This document shows, piece by piece, positions 1 through 9,344 of a stretch of 64,000 bases of DNA. The notes under the pieces were generated by a model. That model did no database searches. It was not told the DNA's origin and was given only the letters and a program-made list of their open reading frames with translations. How positions within the stretch are numbered: the stretch's first letter is position 1; each line of letters starts with the position of its first letter. Origin of the DNA: Corallococcus interemptor. GTDB lineage: Bacteria > Myxococcota > Myxococcia > Myxococcales > Myxococcaceae. The stretch lies in assembly GCF_003668875.1 (NCBI RefSeq), contig NZ_RAWM01000019.1, positions 1 to 64,000 of the forward strand, in the 5' to 3' direction. The translations under genes and the position numbers were made by a program.

Positions 1-2
1 TG

Positions 3-95
3 TTCGACTACATCGAGGTCTTCTACAACCAGCAACGCATGCACTCGGCAATCGGTTACGCTGCGCCAGCCGAGTTCGAACGGGCAGCGGCATAG
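3..95 (+). mobile_element. IS3-family transposase (OrfB), C-terminal end only
   Basis: Reading from base 3 the frame gives FDYIEVFYNQQRMHSAIGY and then ends AAPAEFERAAA followed by TAG at 93-95. This is the canonical C-terminus of the IS3-family DDE transposase (integrase core, with the YN-x-x-R-x-HSA-x-GY signature). The gene begins before the window, so only its last 30 codons are visible. The right end of the element should lie within a few tens of bases downstream, roughly 100-130, but I cannot place the terminal inverted repeat because the left end is not in the window. The element borders and truncates the neighbouring CapA-like gene on the opposite strand. Confidence 0.88.
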
Positions 96-1000
96 TCAAC
101 CTGTCCACGAGAGCGGATCACGCCCACGTGGCCAAGGATGCCCTCGTAGTCATTCAGGAAGTCGCCGCAGCCATGGAGGATGAGGTGGCCGTGGTGGACT
201 TCGATGCCGCGAGGGTGGTGCGAGGAGTGGCCATGGACGAGGTCCACGCCAGCCTCGTCGATGAGTGCATGGGCGAAGTCCTGCTGCGCCCGTGGCACCG
301 CGTAGCCCCAGTTTTCGCCCCAGTGGATGGAGGCGATGACGACGTCGCCCTCGCGCTTGATGGCCGCCACCCGGTTGCCCAGGCGCCTCGCGGTGAGGGA
401 GGACAGGTCGGGCAGCAGGTCCACTCCCGGCCTGTTCATCCCCGCCGCCCACGCTGGCGGAATGCCACTGCTGACGTCTCCGAACGAGAACACGACGACC
501 CGTCTTCCGGCCCCTGCGTCCAGGACCGCGGGCCGCTGGGCTGCCTCCAGATCCTCGCCCAGTCCCGCGGTGGCGATTCCCAGGCGCCGGAGCGTCGTCA
601 GCGTTTCCGTCAGTCCCGGGTAACCCCAGTCCAGCACGTGGTTGTTCGCCAGCGCGCAGCAGCCGATTCGCGCCGCCGTGAGACAAGCGGCGTTGTCCGG
701 ATGCATGCGGTAGTGGATTCCCTTGTCGGGCCACCACTGCTCGCTTGTGGTGAGGCTTGTCTCCAGGTTGATGAGCCGGACGTCGGGCGCGGCCTGCTCC
801 AGTGCCGCAAGCGCGTCTCCCCAGATTTCGCTGTAGCCGACGGGCTTTCGGATGGGGCCGTTGCGCTCTTCGGCCAGCGCTACGTAGTCCCGGGCGTCAT
901 GCACGTAGGCCTCGTGCAGGCCTGGGGGCGCAGGGTGGGGCAGGACCTGATCAATGCCCCTGCCGGTCATCACGTCGCCGCAGAGGAAGAGGGAGAGCAA
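56..1000 (-). pseudogene. CapA-family (poly-gamma-glutamate/capsule type) protein, truncated by IS3 element
   Basis: The first ~285 residues read as a CapA-family metallophosphatase-like protein: N-terminal LFLCGDVMTGRGIDQ, then LINLETSLTT, ALANNHVLDWGYPGL, VIASIHWGENWG and VDLVHGHSSHHPRGIE, the conserved Asp/Asn/His blocks of the family in order. After NDYEGI the similarity stops. The last ~25 residues, up to the stop at 56, are the reverse complement of the transposase 3' end and its flank. The C-terminal part of the family is therefore missing. The start is TTG (no better in-frame start; an in-frame stop lies just upstream), which places the GDVMTG motif at the usual distance from the N-terminus. 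It follows the FmdB gene by 18 bp. The product is probably non-functional or at least altered; its exact substrate cannot be told from sequence. Confidence 0.75.
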
Positions 1001-1018
1001 CCGCTTGTCTCGCTGGTA

Positions 1019-1195
1019 TCAGTAGGTGAGCGACTTCCTGGTGGTCACGGCATGGGCGGGAGAGATGCGCTTCTCCACCTCCTTCGTGTCGTGGCAACGC
1101 GGGCACTCGGGGGCTTGCTTGTCGTGCTCCTGGATGGTCATGAGCGCGGTGAAGGGCTCCTGGCACTTGCGGCAGAAGAACTCATAGATGGGCAT
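1019..1195 (-). CDS. FmdB-family zinc-ribbon protein (58 aa)
   Basis: A 58-residue protein starting MPIYEFFCRKCQEPF, with a second cysteine pair at CPRCH about 20 residues on. This CxxC...CxxC zinc ribbon plus the MPIYEF/Y start is the signature of the FmdB putative regulatory family, whose molecular role is not settled. The ATG at 1195 is chosen over upstream in-frame starts because it gives the family N-terminus and has a strong ribosome binding site (AAGGGGGA). It is followed after 18 bp by the truncated CapA-like gene, probably in one transcript. Nothing in the sequence shows what it regulates. Confidence 0.85.
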   Translation of the reverse strand: MPIYEFFCRKCQEPFTALMTIQEHDKQAPECPRCHDTKEVEKRISPAHAVTTRKSLTY

Positions 1196-1445
1196 GGCGT
1201 GGTCCCCCTTTCCAGGCAGGATGCGGTCCGCCGTCGGCAGCTTGCAGGTCACGAGGCGCCATCCACCCGCCGGCGTGCTGGCCCCTTCTGGCCACTCCTG
1301 GGTTGCCCGGAACATTCGAATGGATAGGGAAGTGGAAACTCCAGGCTGTTGAATGCCGAGAATTCCCCCGGGGCGGTGGGTGAGATGTCACCATCCCGCC
1401 ATGTAGGATTCTTGGCCTCAAGCACCTTCAGCCGGAGACAGGCCC

Positions 1446-2531
1446 TTGATCAGCTCCCTCATCCGCCAGGTCGTCAGCACCGTCCAGACGGCGATCTCGA
1501 AGCCTCCCGTGGCCCCGCCTCCGCCCGCGCCTCCTCCCGCCGCTCCCTATTTCAAGGACGGGATGGACCCGGCGAAGGCCAGCCCCGTGAACCTCAGCGG
1601 CCATGGGAACACGTCGGCTGCCGCGAGCGTGGACTCGCCTCTCACGAAGGCGAGCAGCGGGGAGAAGGTCGGCCCGGAGTTCATCCACCTGGACGCCGGG
1701 TGGACTCCCCAGGGGCAGGGATACGACGCCAGGCGCGGTGAAGTGCTCACGACCTATTACAACGACGACCACCGCGTGCTCCTGTCCGTGCAGGACAAGG
1801 ACTCGGGGAAGGAGACGCACCAGGCCGTGCTTGGGGGACCTCCTCCGGCGGGCCCTCCCAGCCACGGTGGCGGCGTCTCGACGGACAGTGACCACGTCTA
1901 CGTCTCCGACACGGACCACGTGTACGTCTACACGCGGGAAGAGATTGAAGCGGCCCAGAACGAGTGCCGCGAGGCCATGCCTTCCCAGGTCATGGATGTC
2001 CCCAAGCCCGAGGGGCTGACGGATCCGGCCACGGGCATCGGGCTCGTGTCCTCGGGCAGCTACATGACCGTCAAGGACGGCTACGCGTACGTCGGCGGCT
2101 ACAGCCCGGATGGCGACGGCAAGGCGGGCGCCGTCTGGCGTTACAAGCTCGACGAGAAGACCGGTGCCCTCATCGAGGACTCTCGCGAGGGCCCCATCCG
2201 TGCCCCGGACCGCGCGCAGGGGATGACCGTCACCGACGACGGCATCATCTTCACCACGGGGGACAAGAAGCTCATCTACCAGCCGTTCACGTCCACCGAG
2301 GACACGTTCTCCGCGGACATCGAGCAGCGGGTGGACATCGGCAACGGGCTCATCGACCCGTACGCCCAGGGCGTCAACATCATCGATGGTGAGATCTGGG
2401 TCACCTACGAGAGCGGCTCGCACAAGTACCGCGACAACGTGGACGAGCCCCGTGAGCACATCCAGCGCATCTCCCTGGAGGACCTGGACCTCGCGGCGGG
2501 CTGCCTCACCGCGGAGCAGCTGGAGGGCTGA
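1446..2531 (+). CDS. Unknown protein with proline-rich N-terminus and propeller-like body
   Basis: A 361-residue protein from a TTG start (ISSLIRQVVSTVQTAIS) followed by a Pro/Ala-rich stretch at about residues 19-35. The body has repeated segments of the type DHVYVSDTDHVYVYT, DGYAYVGGYSPDGDGKAG, DGIIFTTGDKKLIYQ and IIDGEIWVTYESG, suggestive of beta-propeller blades, but I recognise no named family. No clear signal peptide or membrane helix is seen. The start is uncertain, since the upstream GGAGA is weak. It converges on the ABC transporter operon: its stop lies 9 bp from the end of the permease gene. No function is proposed. Confidence 0.6.
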   Translation: MISSLIRQVVSTVQTAISKPPVAPPPPAPPPAAPYFKDGMDPAKASPVNLSGHGNTSAAASVDSPLTKASSGEKVGPEFIHLDAGWTPQGQGYDARRGEVLTTYYNDDHRVLLSVQDKDSGKETHQAVLGGPPPAGPPSHGGGVSTDSDHVYVSDTDHVYVYTREEIEAAQNECREAMPSQVMDVPKPEGLTDPATGIGLVSSGSYMTVKDGYAYVGGYSPDGDGKAGAVWRYKLDEKTGALIEDSREGPIRAPDRAQGMTVTDDGIIFTTGDKKLIYQPFTSTEDTFSADIEQRVDIGNGLIDPYAQGVNIIDGEIWVTYESGSHKYRDNVDEPREHIQRISLEDLDLAAGCLTAEQLEG

Positions 2532-2540
2532 GGCGGGCGC

Positions 2541-3698
2541 TCAGGCGCGCAGCGCGTCCAGGATGGACAGGCGCGAGGCGCGCAGCGCGGGCAACAACCC
2601 TCCCAGCAGCCCCATCCCCGTGCCGAACAGCAGCGCGCCCAGCAGGATGGCCGGGGTGGGGGAGAAGCCGAAGCTCACCGCCGCGAACGTCTGGAAGTTG
2701 AGCGTGCGCACGTGGATCCACCGCGTCGCCAGCGCCCCCAGGGCGCCCAGCACGCCGCCGGCCGCGCCCAGCATGGCGGACTCCACCACCACGCTGGCCA
2801 GCACGCTGCGCCGCCGGAAGCCCACCGCGCGCAGCATCCCCAGCTCCGCCACGCGCGTCGCCACCTGGGCGTACATGGTGATCATCGCCCCCAGCACCGC
2901 GCCGATGCTGAAGACGAAGGACACGAAGAGGCCCAGCACGCGGATGAAGGCCGCCAGCCCGCTGGCCTGATCCGCCCAGTAGGCCGGCTCCGGCCGGGCC
3001 TCCAGCGTGAAGCGCGGGTCGGCCGCCACGCGGTTCACGAAGGCGTCCACCTGCGCGGGCGAGCGCAGCCGGACGAGCACGGAGCTGAAGTCCTCGCGCC
3101 CGAACGCCGTGCCCAGGCGCATGCCGTCCGCCCACACCTCGGACTCGAAGGCCCCGCCCCGCGCGGCGAAGACCCCCACCACGGGCCAGCGCTGCCGGGC
3201 GAAGCGCAGCTCGCCGCCCAGGGTGGCCTCCGGCGATGTGCCCACGAGCGAGCGGCCCAGCACCACCTCGTTGGTGCCCGGCCGGGGCCTGCGTCCGGAG
3301 ATGAGCTGGATCTCCGGCCGTGCCTCGAAGCTCGCCTCGCTGATGCCGCGCGCGGAGGTGTTCATCGCCTGCGTGCGTCCGCTGGGCAGCGACAGCAGCA
3401 CCACCCGCTCCCCGGCCACCAGCGGCAGGCCTTCCGGTCCGGACGCCACCTGCGGGTCCGTGGCGAGGACCCGCACCGCGTCCCGCCCCACGCCGCTGAC
3501 CAGCTCGCTGGTGGCCCCCTTGCGCAGCACGACGACGTTGGAAGGGTCCCCGCCGGAGGCCAGCGCGGACTCGATGCCGTTGGCCAGCATGAGCACCGCG
3601 GAGAAGACGAAGACGACGAGCCCCAGCCCCACCACCGTGAGGCCCGTGGACAGCCGGCGCGCCCACAGGCTGCGCGTGTTGTAGAAGAGCGGCACCAT
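2541..3698 (-). CDS. ABC transporter permease, FtsX/MacB type (second permease)
   Basis: A 385-residue permease with the FtsX/MacB plan: one N-terminal membrane helix (about residues 15-42), a large extracytoplasmic domain, and three C-terminal helices (about 265-385) containing ATRVAELGMLRAVGFRR, the typical FtsX-domain coupling segment. It is the last gene of a four-gene minus-strand operon (adaptor, ATPase, permease, permease) and starts 3 bp after the first permease stops. Two FtsX-like permeases plus a LolD-like ATPase and an HlyD-like adaptor indicate a tripartite exporter or lipoprotein/antibiotic efflux machine. The substrate cannot be assigned. Confidence 0.88.
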   Translation of the reverse strand: MVPLFYNTRSLWARRLSTGLTVVGLGLVVFVFSAVLMLANGIESALASGGDPSNVVVLRKGATSELVSGVGRDAVRVLATDPQVASGPEGLPLVAGERVVLLSLPSGRTQAMNTSARGISEASFEARPEIQLISGRRPRPGTNEVVLGRSLVGTSPEATLGGELRFARQRWPVVGVFAARGGAFESEVWADGMRLGTAFGREDFSSVLVRLRSPAQVDAFVNRVAADPRFTLEARPEPAYWADQASGLAAFIRVLGLFVSFVFSIGAVLGAMITMYAQVATRVAELGMLRAVGFRRRSVLASVVVESAMLGAAGGVLGALGALATRWIHVRTLNFQTFAAVSFGFSPTPAILLGALLFGTGMGLLGGLLPALRASRLSILDALRA

Positions 3699-3701
3699 CG
3701 C

Positions 3702-4868
3702 TCAGGCCACCTTTCGCAGGCCTTCCGCCACGGGCAGCCGCACCGCGCGCAGGGCCGGCCCCACGCCCGCCAGCAGCGCCACCACCACCGCCGCGAGCGC
3801 GGAGATCCAGAGCGTGTGCGCGCGCGTGAGGTTGTCCGGCATGGGCCCGAACCGCGCGGCGATGAGCTTCGTGAAGACGCCTACCAGCACCGGCGCGACC
3901 GTCACGCCCAGCGCCGCGGAGCACAGCCCGATGAAGCTGGACTCGGCCAGCACCAGCCCCACCACGGTGCGTGGACGGAAGCCCAGCGCACGCAGGGTGG
4001 CGAAGTCCCGGGTCCGCTCGCGCACGCCCATGGCCAGCGTGTTGCCGATGACGAGCAGGATGATGAGCAGGATGACGCTGGACACCACCCGCACCGCGGT
4101 GACGATGGCCGAGGACATGGCCACGAAGCCCATCTGGAAGGCCTTCTCGCTCTCCGTCTTCGTCGGGTACGGGCTGTTGTCGAACAGGCGGTCGATGGCC
4201 GCCGCCACCTCGGCCGAGCGCGCCGGGTCGTCCACGCGCACCGCGTAGATGCCGACCTTGTCCTTCATCGCCTCGGTCAGCCGGTCGCTCTCGTTGAGGC
4301 AGCGGTAGCCGAACACCAGCGTGGTGGTGTCCACGCCAGGGCGCGCGCCGCGGTAGACGCCGTGCACGTTGAACGTCCAGTCGCCGGGGTAGAGCTGCCC
4401 CTTGAGCGTCACGCGGTCTCCCACCTTCCATCCGAAGCGCTGGGCCAGCTGCTCGCCCACGAGCGCGCCGCAGGGGTCGCCCCGGAAGGCGGCCAGCTGC
4501 GCGGGCGGGACGACGAACTCCGGGAAGACGTCCAGGAAGGTGCGCGCGTCGACGGCGAAGTTGGCGAAGAAGTCCTTCTGCGAGTCACCCACCTTGCCGC
4601 CGAACCACTCCTGGTGCGTGACGGCGGTGACGCCCGGCAGCGCGGCGATGCGCGCGTAATAGGACAGCGGCAGCGGCTGGGTGAATGACACCTTGTTGCG
4701 GACGATGAGCCGGTCCACCTGCGCGGCCCTCGCGTTGTAATAGAAGAGGTCGATGACGGTGCTCAGGAAGATGAACGCCGTCACGCCGACCGCACCCGCG
4801 AGGATGGTGAGCGTCATCCGCAGCGGGTTTCGCATGAGGTCGCGCGCCGCCAGTCCCGCGTAGTTCAC
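3702..4868 (-). CDS. ABC transporter permease, FtsX/MacB type (first permease)
   Basis: A 388-residue permease with N-terminal helix [20 protein letters not shown] (about residues 20-40), a periplasmic domain, and C-terminal helices containing [18 protein letters not shown], the FtsX-domain hallmark. Its GTG start overlaps the stop of the ATPase gene by 4 bp (GTGA), showing translational coupling. It is paired with the next permease, so the complex is probably a heterodimer of two FtsX-like subunits rather than a MacB homodimer with a fused ATPase. Confidence 0.9.
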   Translation of the reverse strand: MNYAGLAARDLMRNPLRMTLTILAGAVGVTAFIFLSTVIDLFYYNARAAQVDRLIVRNKVSFTQPLPLSYYARIAALPGVTAVTHQEWFGGKVGDSQKDFFANFAVDARTFLDVFPEFVVPPAQLAAFRGDPCGALVGEQLAQRFGWKVGDRVTLKGQLYPGDWTFNVHGVYRGARPGVDTTTLVFGYRCLNESDRLTEAMKDKVGIYAVRVDDPARSAEVAAAIDRLFDNSPYPTKTESEKAFQMGFVAMSSAIVTAVRVVSSVILLIILLVIGNTLAMGVRERTRDFATLRALGFRPRTVVGLVLAESSFIGLCSAALGVTVAPVLVGVFTKLIAARFGPMPDNLTRAHTLWISALAAVVVALLAGVGPALRAVRLPVAEGLRKVA

Positions 4869-5560
4869 TGGAGCACCCCCTTGTCCAGGTGGTGCACACG
4901 GCCCGCGCGCTCCGCGGCGTGCGGATCGTGCGTCACCATGACGAGCGTCTTGTGCAGGTCGCGGTGCAGCACGCCGAAGAGATCCAGCACGGCCTCCGCC
5001 CCCTTGCGGTCCAGGTCTCCCGTGGGCTCGTCCGCGATGATGAGGTCCGGGTCGGAGACGATGGCGCGGGCGATGGCCACGCGCTGCTGCTCGCCGCCGG
5101 ACATCTGCGGCGGGCGGTGGCCCACGCGGTGGCCCAGCCCCACCAGCTCCAGCGCGGCGGCCACGTGGCGGCGCCGCTCTCCGCGCGAGAGCGGCGTGAG
5201 CAGCAGGGGCAGCTCCACGTTCTCCGCCGCGGTGAGCACGGGGATGAGGTTGTAGAGCTGGAAGACGAAGCCCACGTGGGCGGCGCGCCAGTCGCTCAGC
5301 TCGCGGTCATCCAGCAAGGCGAGGTCGCGGCCGGCCACCTCGACGACGCCGGTGGTGGGCCGGTCCAGCCCGGAGACGAGGTTGAGCAGCGTGGACTTGC
5401 CGGAGCCGGATGGGCCCATGAAGGCCTCGAAGGCGCCGGTGGCGATGGTCAGGTCCACGCCGGCCAGCACGGGCACCTCCACCGTGCCGCGCCGGTACGT
5501 CTTGGACACGCCCCTGAGGCGCACCATGGGGGCCGGAGCTGGCCGCGCATCCAGGTTCAT
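4865..5560 (-). CDS. ABC transporter ATP-binding protein, LolD/MacB type
   Basis: A 231-residue ATPase with Walker [10 protein letters not shown] (residues 49-57), signature SGGEQQR (154-160), Walker B LIIADEPT (173-180) and switch His211. [20 protein letters not shown] is the Q-loop region characteristic of the LolD/MacB/FtsE branch that powers FtsX-type permeases. The ATG at 5560 overlaps the stop of the upstream adaptor gene by 4 bp, and its own stop overlaps the permease start. It supplies ATP hydrolysis for mechanotransmission or extrusion by the two neighbouring permeases. Confidence 0.94.
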   Translation of the reverse strand: MNLDARPAPAPMVRLRGVSKTYRRGTVEVPVLAGVDLTIATGAFEAFMGPSGSGKSTLLNLVSGLDRPTTGVVEVAGRDLALLDDRELSDWRAAHVGFVFQLYNLIPVLTAAENVELPLLLTPLSRGERRRHVAAALELVGLGHRVGHRPPQMSGGEQQRVAIARAIVSDPDLIIADEPTGDLDRKGAEAVLDLFGVLHRDLHKTLVMVTHDPHAAERAGRVHHLDKGVLQ

Positions 5561-6795
5561 CCGCCCCCCGATTCCACCTTCACGCGCCGGCCGTCGTGCA
5601 TCCGCTTCGGATCCGGCGCCACCACCACCTGCGTGCCCGCGCCCGGCCCTTGCTTCAGGGACAGCTCGTCTCCCACGCGCTCACCCACGAGCACCGGCTG
5701 GCGCACGAGCCGTCCGTCCCTCACCACCCACACCGCGCTGCCTTCCGCGTCGCGCACCACCGCGCTGGCGGGCACGCGCGGAGGCTGCCCGTGCGCGTCC
5801 AGCGCCTCCGGGGGCAGCGGCTGGCGGAGGAAGGACACCTTGGCGCCCATGTCCGGCAGCGCGCCCTGGGGGACGGACTGGAAGCGCACCAGCACCGTGG
5901 CGGTGGCCTTGGAGCGGTCGATGGCGGGGCGCACCGTGGTCGCCGTCCCGGGGAAGGCGCGCTCCGGCAGGGCATCCAGGAAGATGAGCGCGGGCTGGCC
6001 CGGGTGGATGCGGGAGAGCTGCTCCTCGCTGACCTCGGCTTCGACCTCCAGGGCGTGGAGGTCCACCAGCTCCACGATGCCGCCCAGGTTGGTTCCGGTG
6101 AGCGCGGCCGGCGCGAGCACCGCGCCTTCGTTCGCGAGCTTCTTCGACACGGTGCCGTCGAACGGCGCGCGCACCACGGTGTGCGCAAGCTGGAGGCGGG
6201 CCGCCTCGCTCGCCCGGCGGGCGACGGCGAGCTGTGCCCGGGCCTGGTTGAGGGTCTCCTGCGTGGCGCGGCCCGCGGTCTCCACGTCCTGCAGCTGGGC
6301 CCGGGGGATGACGCCCTGGCGGGCGAGGTTGCGCGTGCGCTGGGTGGTGCGCTCCGCGTTGACGGCCTGGGCCTCGGTGGCGGCGAGCTGTGCCTCGGAG
6401 GACCGCACGGCGGCCTGGGCGCGGTCGAACACCACGCGGGCATCCCGGTCATCCAGGCGGGCAATCACCTGTCCCTGCCGCACGGCCTCGCCTTCCTCGA
6501 CGGTGACCTCCACGAGCTGGCCCGCGATGAGCGGCGCGATGACCGAGCGGCGTCGCGAGTCGACGTACCCGGAGGCGGACAGCTCCGTCTGCTGCTCGCC
6601 GGGGAGAGGCTGGCGCACCTCGGCCACGCGCACGGTGGGGGTGCGGCGCGCGACGGCGGCCCCCACCAGCACGAGCACGGCGAGCAGCACCGCCGCGGGA
6701 AGGATCCAGCGCAGCTTGCGCCGGCGTTTCATGGGGGCGGCGGAGCGGTCGATGCGCAACACGCTCAACGAGGTCTGGGGCGGTGCGGCGGTCAC
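5557..6795 (-). CDS. HlyD/MacA-like periplasmic adaptor (membrane fusion protein)
   Basis: A 412-residue adaptor: cytoplasmic N-terminus with KRRRKLRW, a single membrane helix (about 30-50), lipoyl/barrel-sandwich halves (VIAPLIAGQLVEVTVEEGEAV and HTVVRAPFDGTVSKK) flanking an Ala/Arg/Gln-rich alpha-hairpin (about 115-190), then a beta-barrel domain. GTG at 6795 is preferred over the internal ATG because GGAGGAGCC sits directly upstream. It is the first gene of the operon with the LolD-like ATPase and two FtsX permeases, so it probably bridges the inner-membrane pump and an outer-membrane TolC-type channel. No TolC gene lies in this operon. Confidence 0.88.
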   Translation of the reverse strand: MTAAPPQTSLSVLRIDRSAAPMKRRRKLRWILPAAVLLAVLVLVGAAVARRTPTVRVAEVRQPLPGEQQTELSASGYVDSRRRSVIAPLIAGQLVEVTVEEGEAVRQGQVIARLDDRDARVVFDRAQAAVRSSEAQLAATEAQAVNAERTTQRTRNLARQGVIPRAQLQDVETAGRATQETLNQARAQLAVARRASEAARLQLAHTVVRAPFDGTVSKKLANEGAVLAPAALTGTNLGGIVELVDLHALEVEAEVSEEQLSRIHPGQPALIFLDALPERAFPGTATTVRPAIDRSKATATVLVRFQSVPQGALPDMGAKVSFLRQPLPPEALDAHGQPPRVPASAVVRDAEGSAVWVVRDGRLVRQPVLVGERVGDELSLKQGPGAGTQVVVAPDPKRMHDGRRVKVESGGG

Positions 6796-6983
6796 GGCTC
6801 CTCCGGATCAAGAGTCCAGGCTCTTTGAAGAAGAGGGTAGGTCGCGCGCTCCACGCGAACAGCGGTGGCCTTGTAGGAGGGCGTGCGGGTGTACGCGGCT
6901 TGATGCGGAACGATGAAGGCGTTGAGGCCTGTCTCCGCGCACGCGCCGATCGCCGTGCACTCCGGTCATGCGTCCCCTGGGCC

Positions 6984-8237
6984 CTACGCTGGCGCGGCCG
7001 CCTCCATGTCGGCGAGCGTGAAGTCGTCCATCGTCAGCGTCCCCACCTGGTCGATGGACAGGCCCACGCTGAGGGCCTTCGCCGCGGACGGGGTCGCGGG
7101 CGTGGTCCATTCCGCGAAGGTGTAGCTGCTCTTCGGAGGCAGCAGCGGACCCTGGGACCAGTAGGTCCAGGCTCCCGCGCTGTCCCGGTAGTACGCCTTG
7201 AACCGCACCTGCGTCGTCGCCTTGTACCAGGCGGTGATCCGGTAGTGATGCCCCGTCACCGGCGTGGGCGTGCAGCTGCTGTCGTCCTGCCGGGTGATGA
7301 GCTTCCGGTCTCCGTCGGTGATCTGCGTGATGCGCACCTGCTGGGCCCAGCTCCCTCCGTGCGCGTCCGGCGTCCGCGTCCACGTGAAGGTGTTGTTCCC
7401 GAAGCCGCCTCGCTGCCAGCAGTCCGGCGTCCCATCTCCATTGCTGTCCGCTTCGAGCGACGGGTTCTTCAAGAGCTGCGCGGGGGGCCAGCTCACCGGC
7501 GGCTTGAGCACTCCGCCGATGATCGCGTCCATCGTGGCCACCGTCGTTCCCCGTGAGGCGCGAGGTGCCAGCCAGTCGAGGAACGCCGTCAGCGTCGCGG
7601 GTGCGATGGAATAGGTCTGCGGTGGATCGCAGGGCCCGCAGATGTGGTGGAAGACGATGGGGATCCAGCCGCCTCCGGACTCCTCGGCTCGCAGGACGTA
7701 GTTCTTCAGGTCCGTGAGCGGGGTCGTCGCCTGCACCGAACCGTGGGTCCGGATGGCGTATTTGTCCGCGGGTGGCACGGGCTCCGCGGCCGGGCTGCTT
7801 CCGGTGGAGGTGGTCCTCAGTCCTCCGCTCTCCCTCGCGGAGTTGTAGTTGCAGTCGATGACGATCTGCCGCGTGGTCGCGTCCTTGTCTCCGAAGGGAT
7901 AGGCGAACGACGTCACCCGGAAGCCCGCGTTCAGCAGCGCGACCCGGTCGTTGCAGATCTCCTTGCGCTGCGCATCCGCCGAAAGCTGCGTGAGGTGCGG
8001 ATGGGTCAGCGTGTGTCCGCCAATCTCGTGCCCCTTGTCCCGGAGCGCTCGCACCTGGGCGAGCGTGAGCCGGCCGGACTGCCCGAGCCTGCTGCTGTTG
8101 ATGAAGAACGTGCCTCGCATGCCTCGGGCCTCCAGGGCGGAGGCCGCGATGAGCTGGGAGGCCAGGCAGTCGTCGAAGTTCAGCGAGACGACCACCTGGC
8201 CGGGCAGGAGGGCGGCGGCTCGGGTCGTGGGTTCCAT
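6984..8237 (-). CDS. Polysaccharide deacetylase (NodB domain) with C-terminal carbohydrate-binding-like domain
   Basis: A 417-residue protein. The N-terminal NodB homology domain carries VSLNFDD (metal-binding Asp pair, about 17-23) and GHEIGGHTLTHPHL (the H-x3-H zinc motif, about 70-80), followed by FAYPFGDKD. After about residue 270 (NPSLEADSNGDGTPDCW) comes a beta-sandwich domain resembling CBM4_9-like modules. The family removes N-acetyl groups from extracellular polysaccharides or peptidoglycan. Oddly, the ATG (with GGGGGAG upstream) gives MEPTTRAAALLPG, with no signal peptide although both domains are typical of exported enzymes. Either export is unconventional or a 5' exon-like extension has been lost. 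Confidence 0.85.
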   Translation of the reverse strand: MEPTTRAAALLPGQVVVSLNFDDCLASQLIAASALEARGMRGTFFINSSRLGQSGRLTLAQVRALRDKGHEIGGHTLTHPHLTQLSADAQRKEICNDRVALLNAGFRVTSFAYPFGDKDATTRQIVIDCNYNSARESGGLRTTSTGSSPAAEPVPPADKYAIRTHGSVQATTPLTDLKNYVLRAEESGGGWIPIVFHHICGPCDPPQTYSIAPATLTAFLDWLAPRASRGTTVATMDAIIGGVLKPPVSWPPAQLLKNPSLEADSNGDGTPDCWQRGGFGNNTFTWTRTPDAHGGSWAQQVRITQITDGDRKLITRQDDSSCTPTPVTGHHYRITAWYKATTQVRFKAYYRDSAGAWTYWSQGPLLPPKSSYTFAEWTTPATPSAAKALSVGLSIDQVGTLTMDDFTLADMEAAAPA

Positions 8238-8461
8238 GGTGGGTGCTCCCCCGTGTGCACGAGGACTTCACCCACAACGTGTGCACGCCTTCCGGCGTGA
8301 GCCCCGTGCCTGGGAGAGCAGCGGGCCCTGCGGCTGGGACCGCGGCAGCAGCGTCGCGTTCGCTCCGTGGCTTCGCCCAGGTCCGTCATCCAGGGGCCTC
8401 CGGGCAGTGGTAGGCCGCGTCGGACCCGTGGCATAGGCTGCGTCCCAACAAGGAGCAGGCC

Positions 8462-8824
8462 ATGTCGTACATGCTGGCGGTGAGGCAGACCATTGGTGGG
8501 AAGGCCCAGACGGCGGAAGAGAAGCGCGTCTCGGCGGACCGGATGAAGCGGATGCTGGGCTTTGGCGCGGCGCTTCAGGCGCGCGGCATCCTCCTGGCAG
8601 CGGAGTCCCTGCGTTCGGATGAGGAGGGCATCCGGGTGGAGCGGCGCGAAGGCAAGCTGAGCTTCATGGACGGGCCGTTCACCGAGTCCAAGGAGATCAT
8701 CGGCGGCTTCTTCCTCATCGACGTGAAGACGCGCGAAGAGGCGGTGGAGCTCGCGACGCAGTGCCCCGCGGCGGAGTGGTCCACGGTCGAAGTCCGCCAG
8801 TGCGGCCCCTGCTACGACGAGTAG
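8462..8824 (+). CDS. YCII-related (DGPF domain) protein
   Basis: A 120-residue protein with the motif FMDGPFTESKEIIGGFFLI (about residues 68-87), the core of the DGPF/YCII-related family often found beside ECF sigma factors. It ends with EVRQCGPCYDE. The ATG follows a good ribosome binding site (AAGGAGCAGGCC). No sigma factor is adjacent here. The biochemical function of the family is unknown; a ferredoxin-like alpha/beta fold is expected. Confidence 0.88.
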   Translation: MSYMLAVRQTIGGKAQTAEEKRVSADRMKRMLGFGAALQARGILLAAESLRSDEEGIRVERREGKLSFMDGPFTESKEIIGGFFLIDVKTREEAVELATQCPAAEWSTVEVRQCGPCYDE

Positions 8825-8873
8825 GCATTGCGTGCGACATGGCGGCCCTGGCTGGCTGGGCCGTCGCTGTCGC

Positions 8874-9344
8874 TCAGGCTTCCTCGTCTGGCAGGAGCGT
8901 GAGGAGAAGCGCGTCGTCGGGACCGAGCGGGCGCCATCCAGCAGGGGGAGGGTTGGCGCGGAGCGCAGCTCTAGCCTGCTTTACGCGCGCCTCATGAGTC
9001 TCGGGGGTATAGCTACTCCAGCGGGCGAGCACCTGAGCAACATCGAATCGGTTTGAGTCGTCCAGCACGGATGGCCATCCATCTGGAAAATGCTGGAACA
9101 GTTCGCGCACGAACTGCCCTCGAACCAAGCGTGTGACCTGCTTGCGCTGCTCCGCCTCCGCTACCAACCCGCTGAACACCTGCACCCCGGCGATGTCGTC
9201 CGCTCCAAGTTCCTCGGCCAACGCCACCAGTGATGCGGTAGGACGTGCTTCGGCAAAGGCGGTAAGCGAGCCATAGCCGCGTTCGCGGACGCGCTCGTAC
9301 AGGCGGGCCTTCCAGTTACCCTGCCACGAACGTCCGTCGGTCAT
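8874..9344 (-). CDS. Probable immunity protein of the adjacent lipoprotein toxin
   Basis: A 156-residue cytosolic protein (starts MTDGRSWQGNWKARLYERVR) with no signal peptide or membrane segment and no catalytic motif I can recognise. Its ATG overlaps the stop of the upstream DUF2380-type lipoprotein by 4 bp (ATGA), so the two are translationally coupled. In myxobacterial toxin cassettes of this layout (SitA followed by SitI) the small gene directly after the toxin is the cognate immunity factor. The GC content is visibly below that of its neighbours (one 60-base line around 9061 is about 57%), suggesting recent transfer or rapid diversification. The immunity role is inferred from context only. 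Confidence 0.6.
   Translation of the reverse strand: MTDGRSWQGNWKARLYERVRERGYGSLTAFAEARPTASLVALAEELGADDIAGVQVFSGLVAEAEQRKQVTRLVRGQFVRELFQHFPDGWPSVLDDSNRFDVAQVLARWSSYTPETHEARVKQARAALRANPPPAGWRPLGPDDALLLTLLPDEEA

Noticed and set aside
2506-4431. Long minus-strand frame overlapping the two permease genes
   Set aside because: Composition is Arg/Gly/Ala-rich without motifs, while the permeases in another frame have FtsX signatures and coupled starts.
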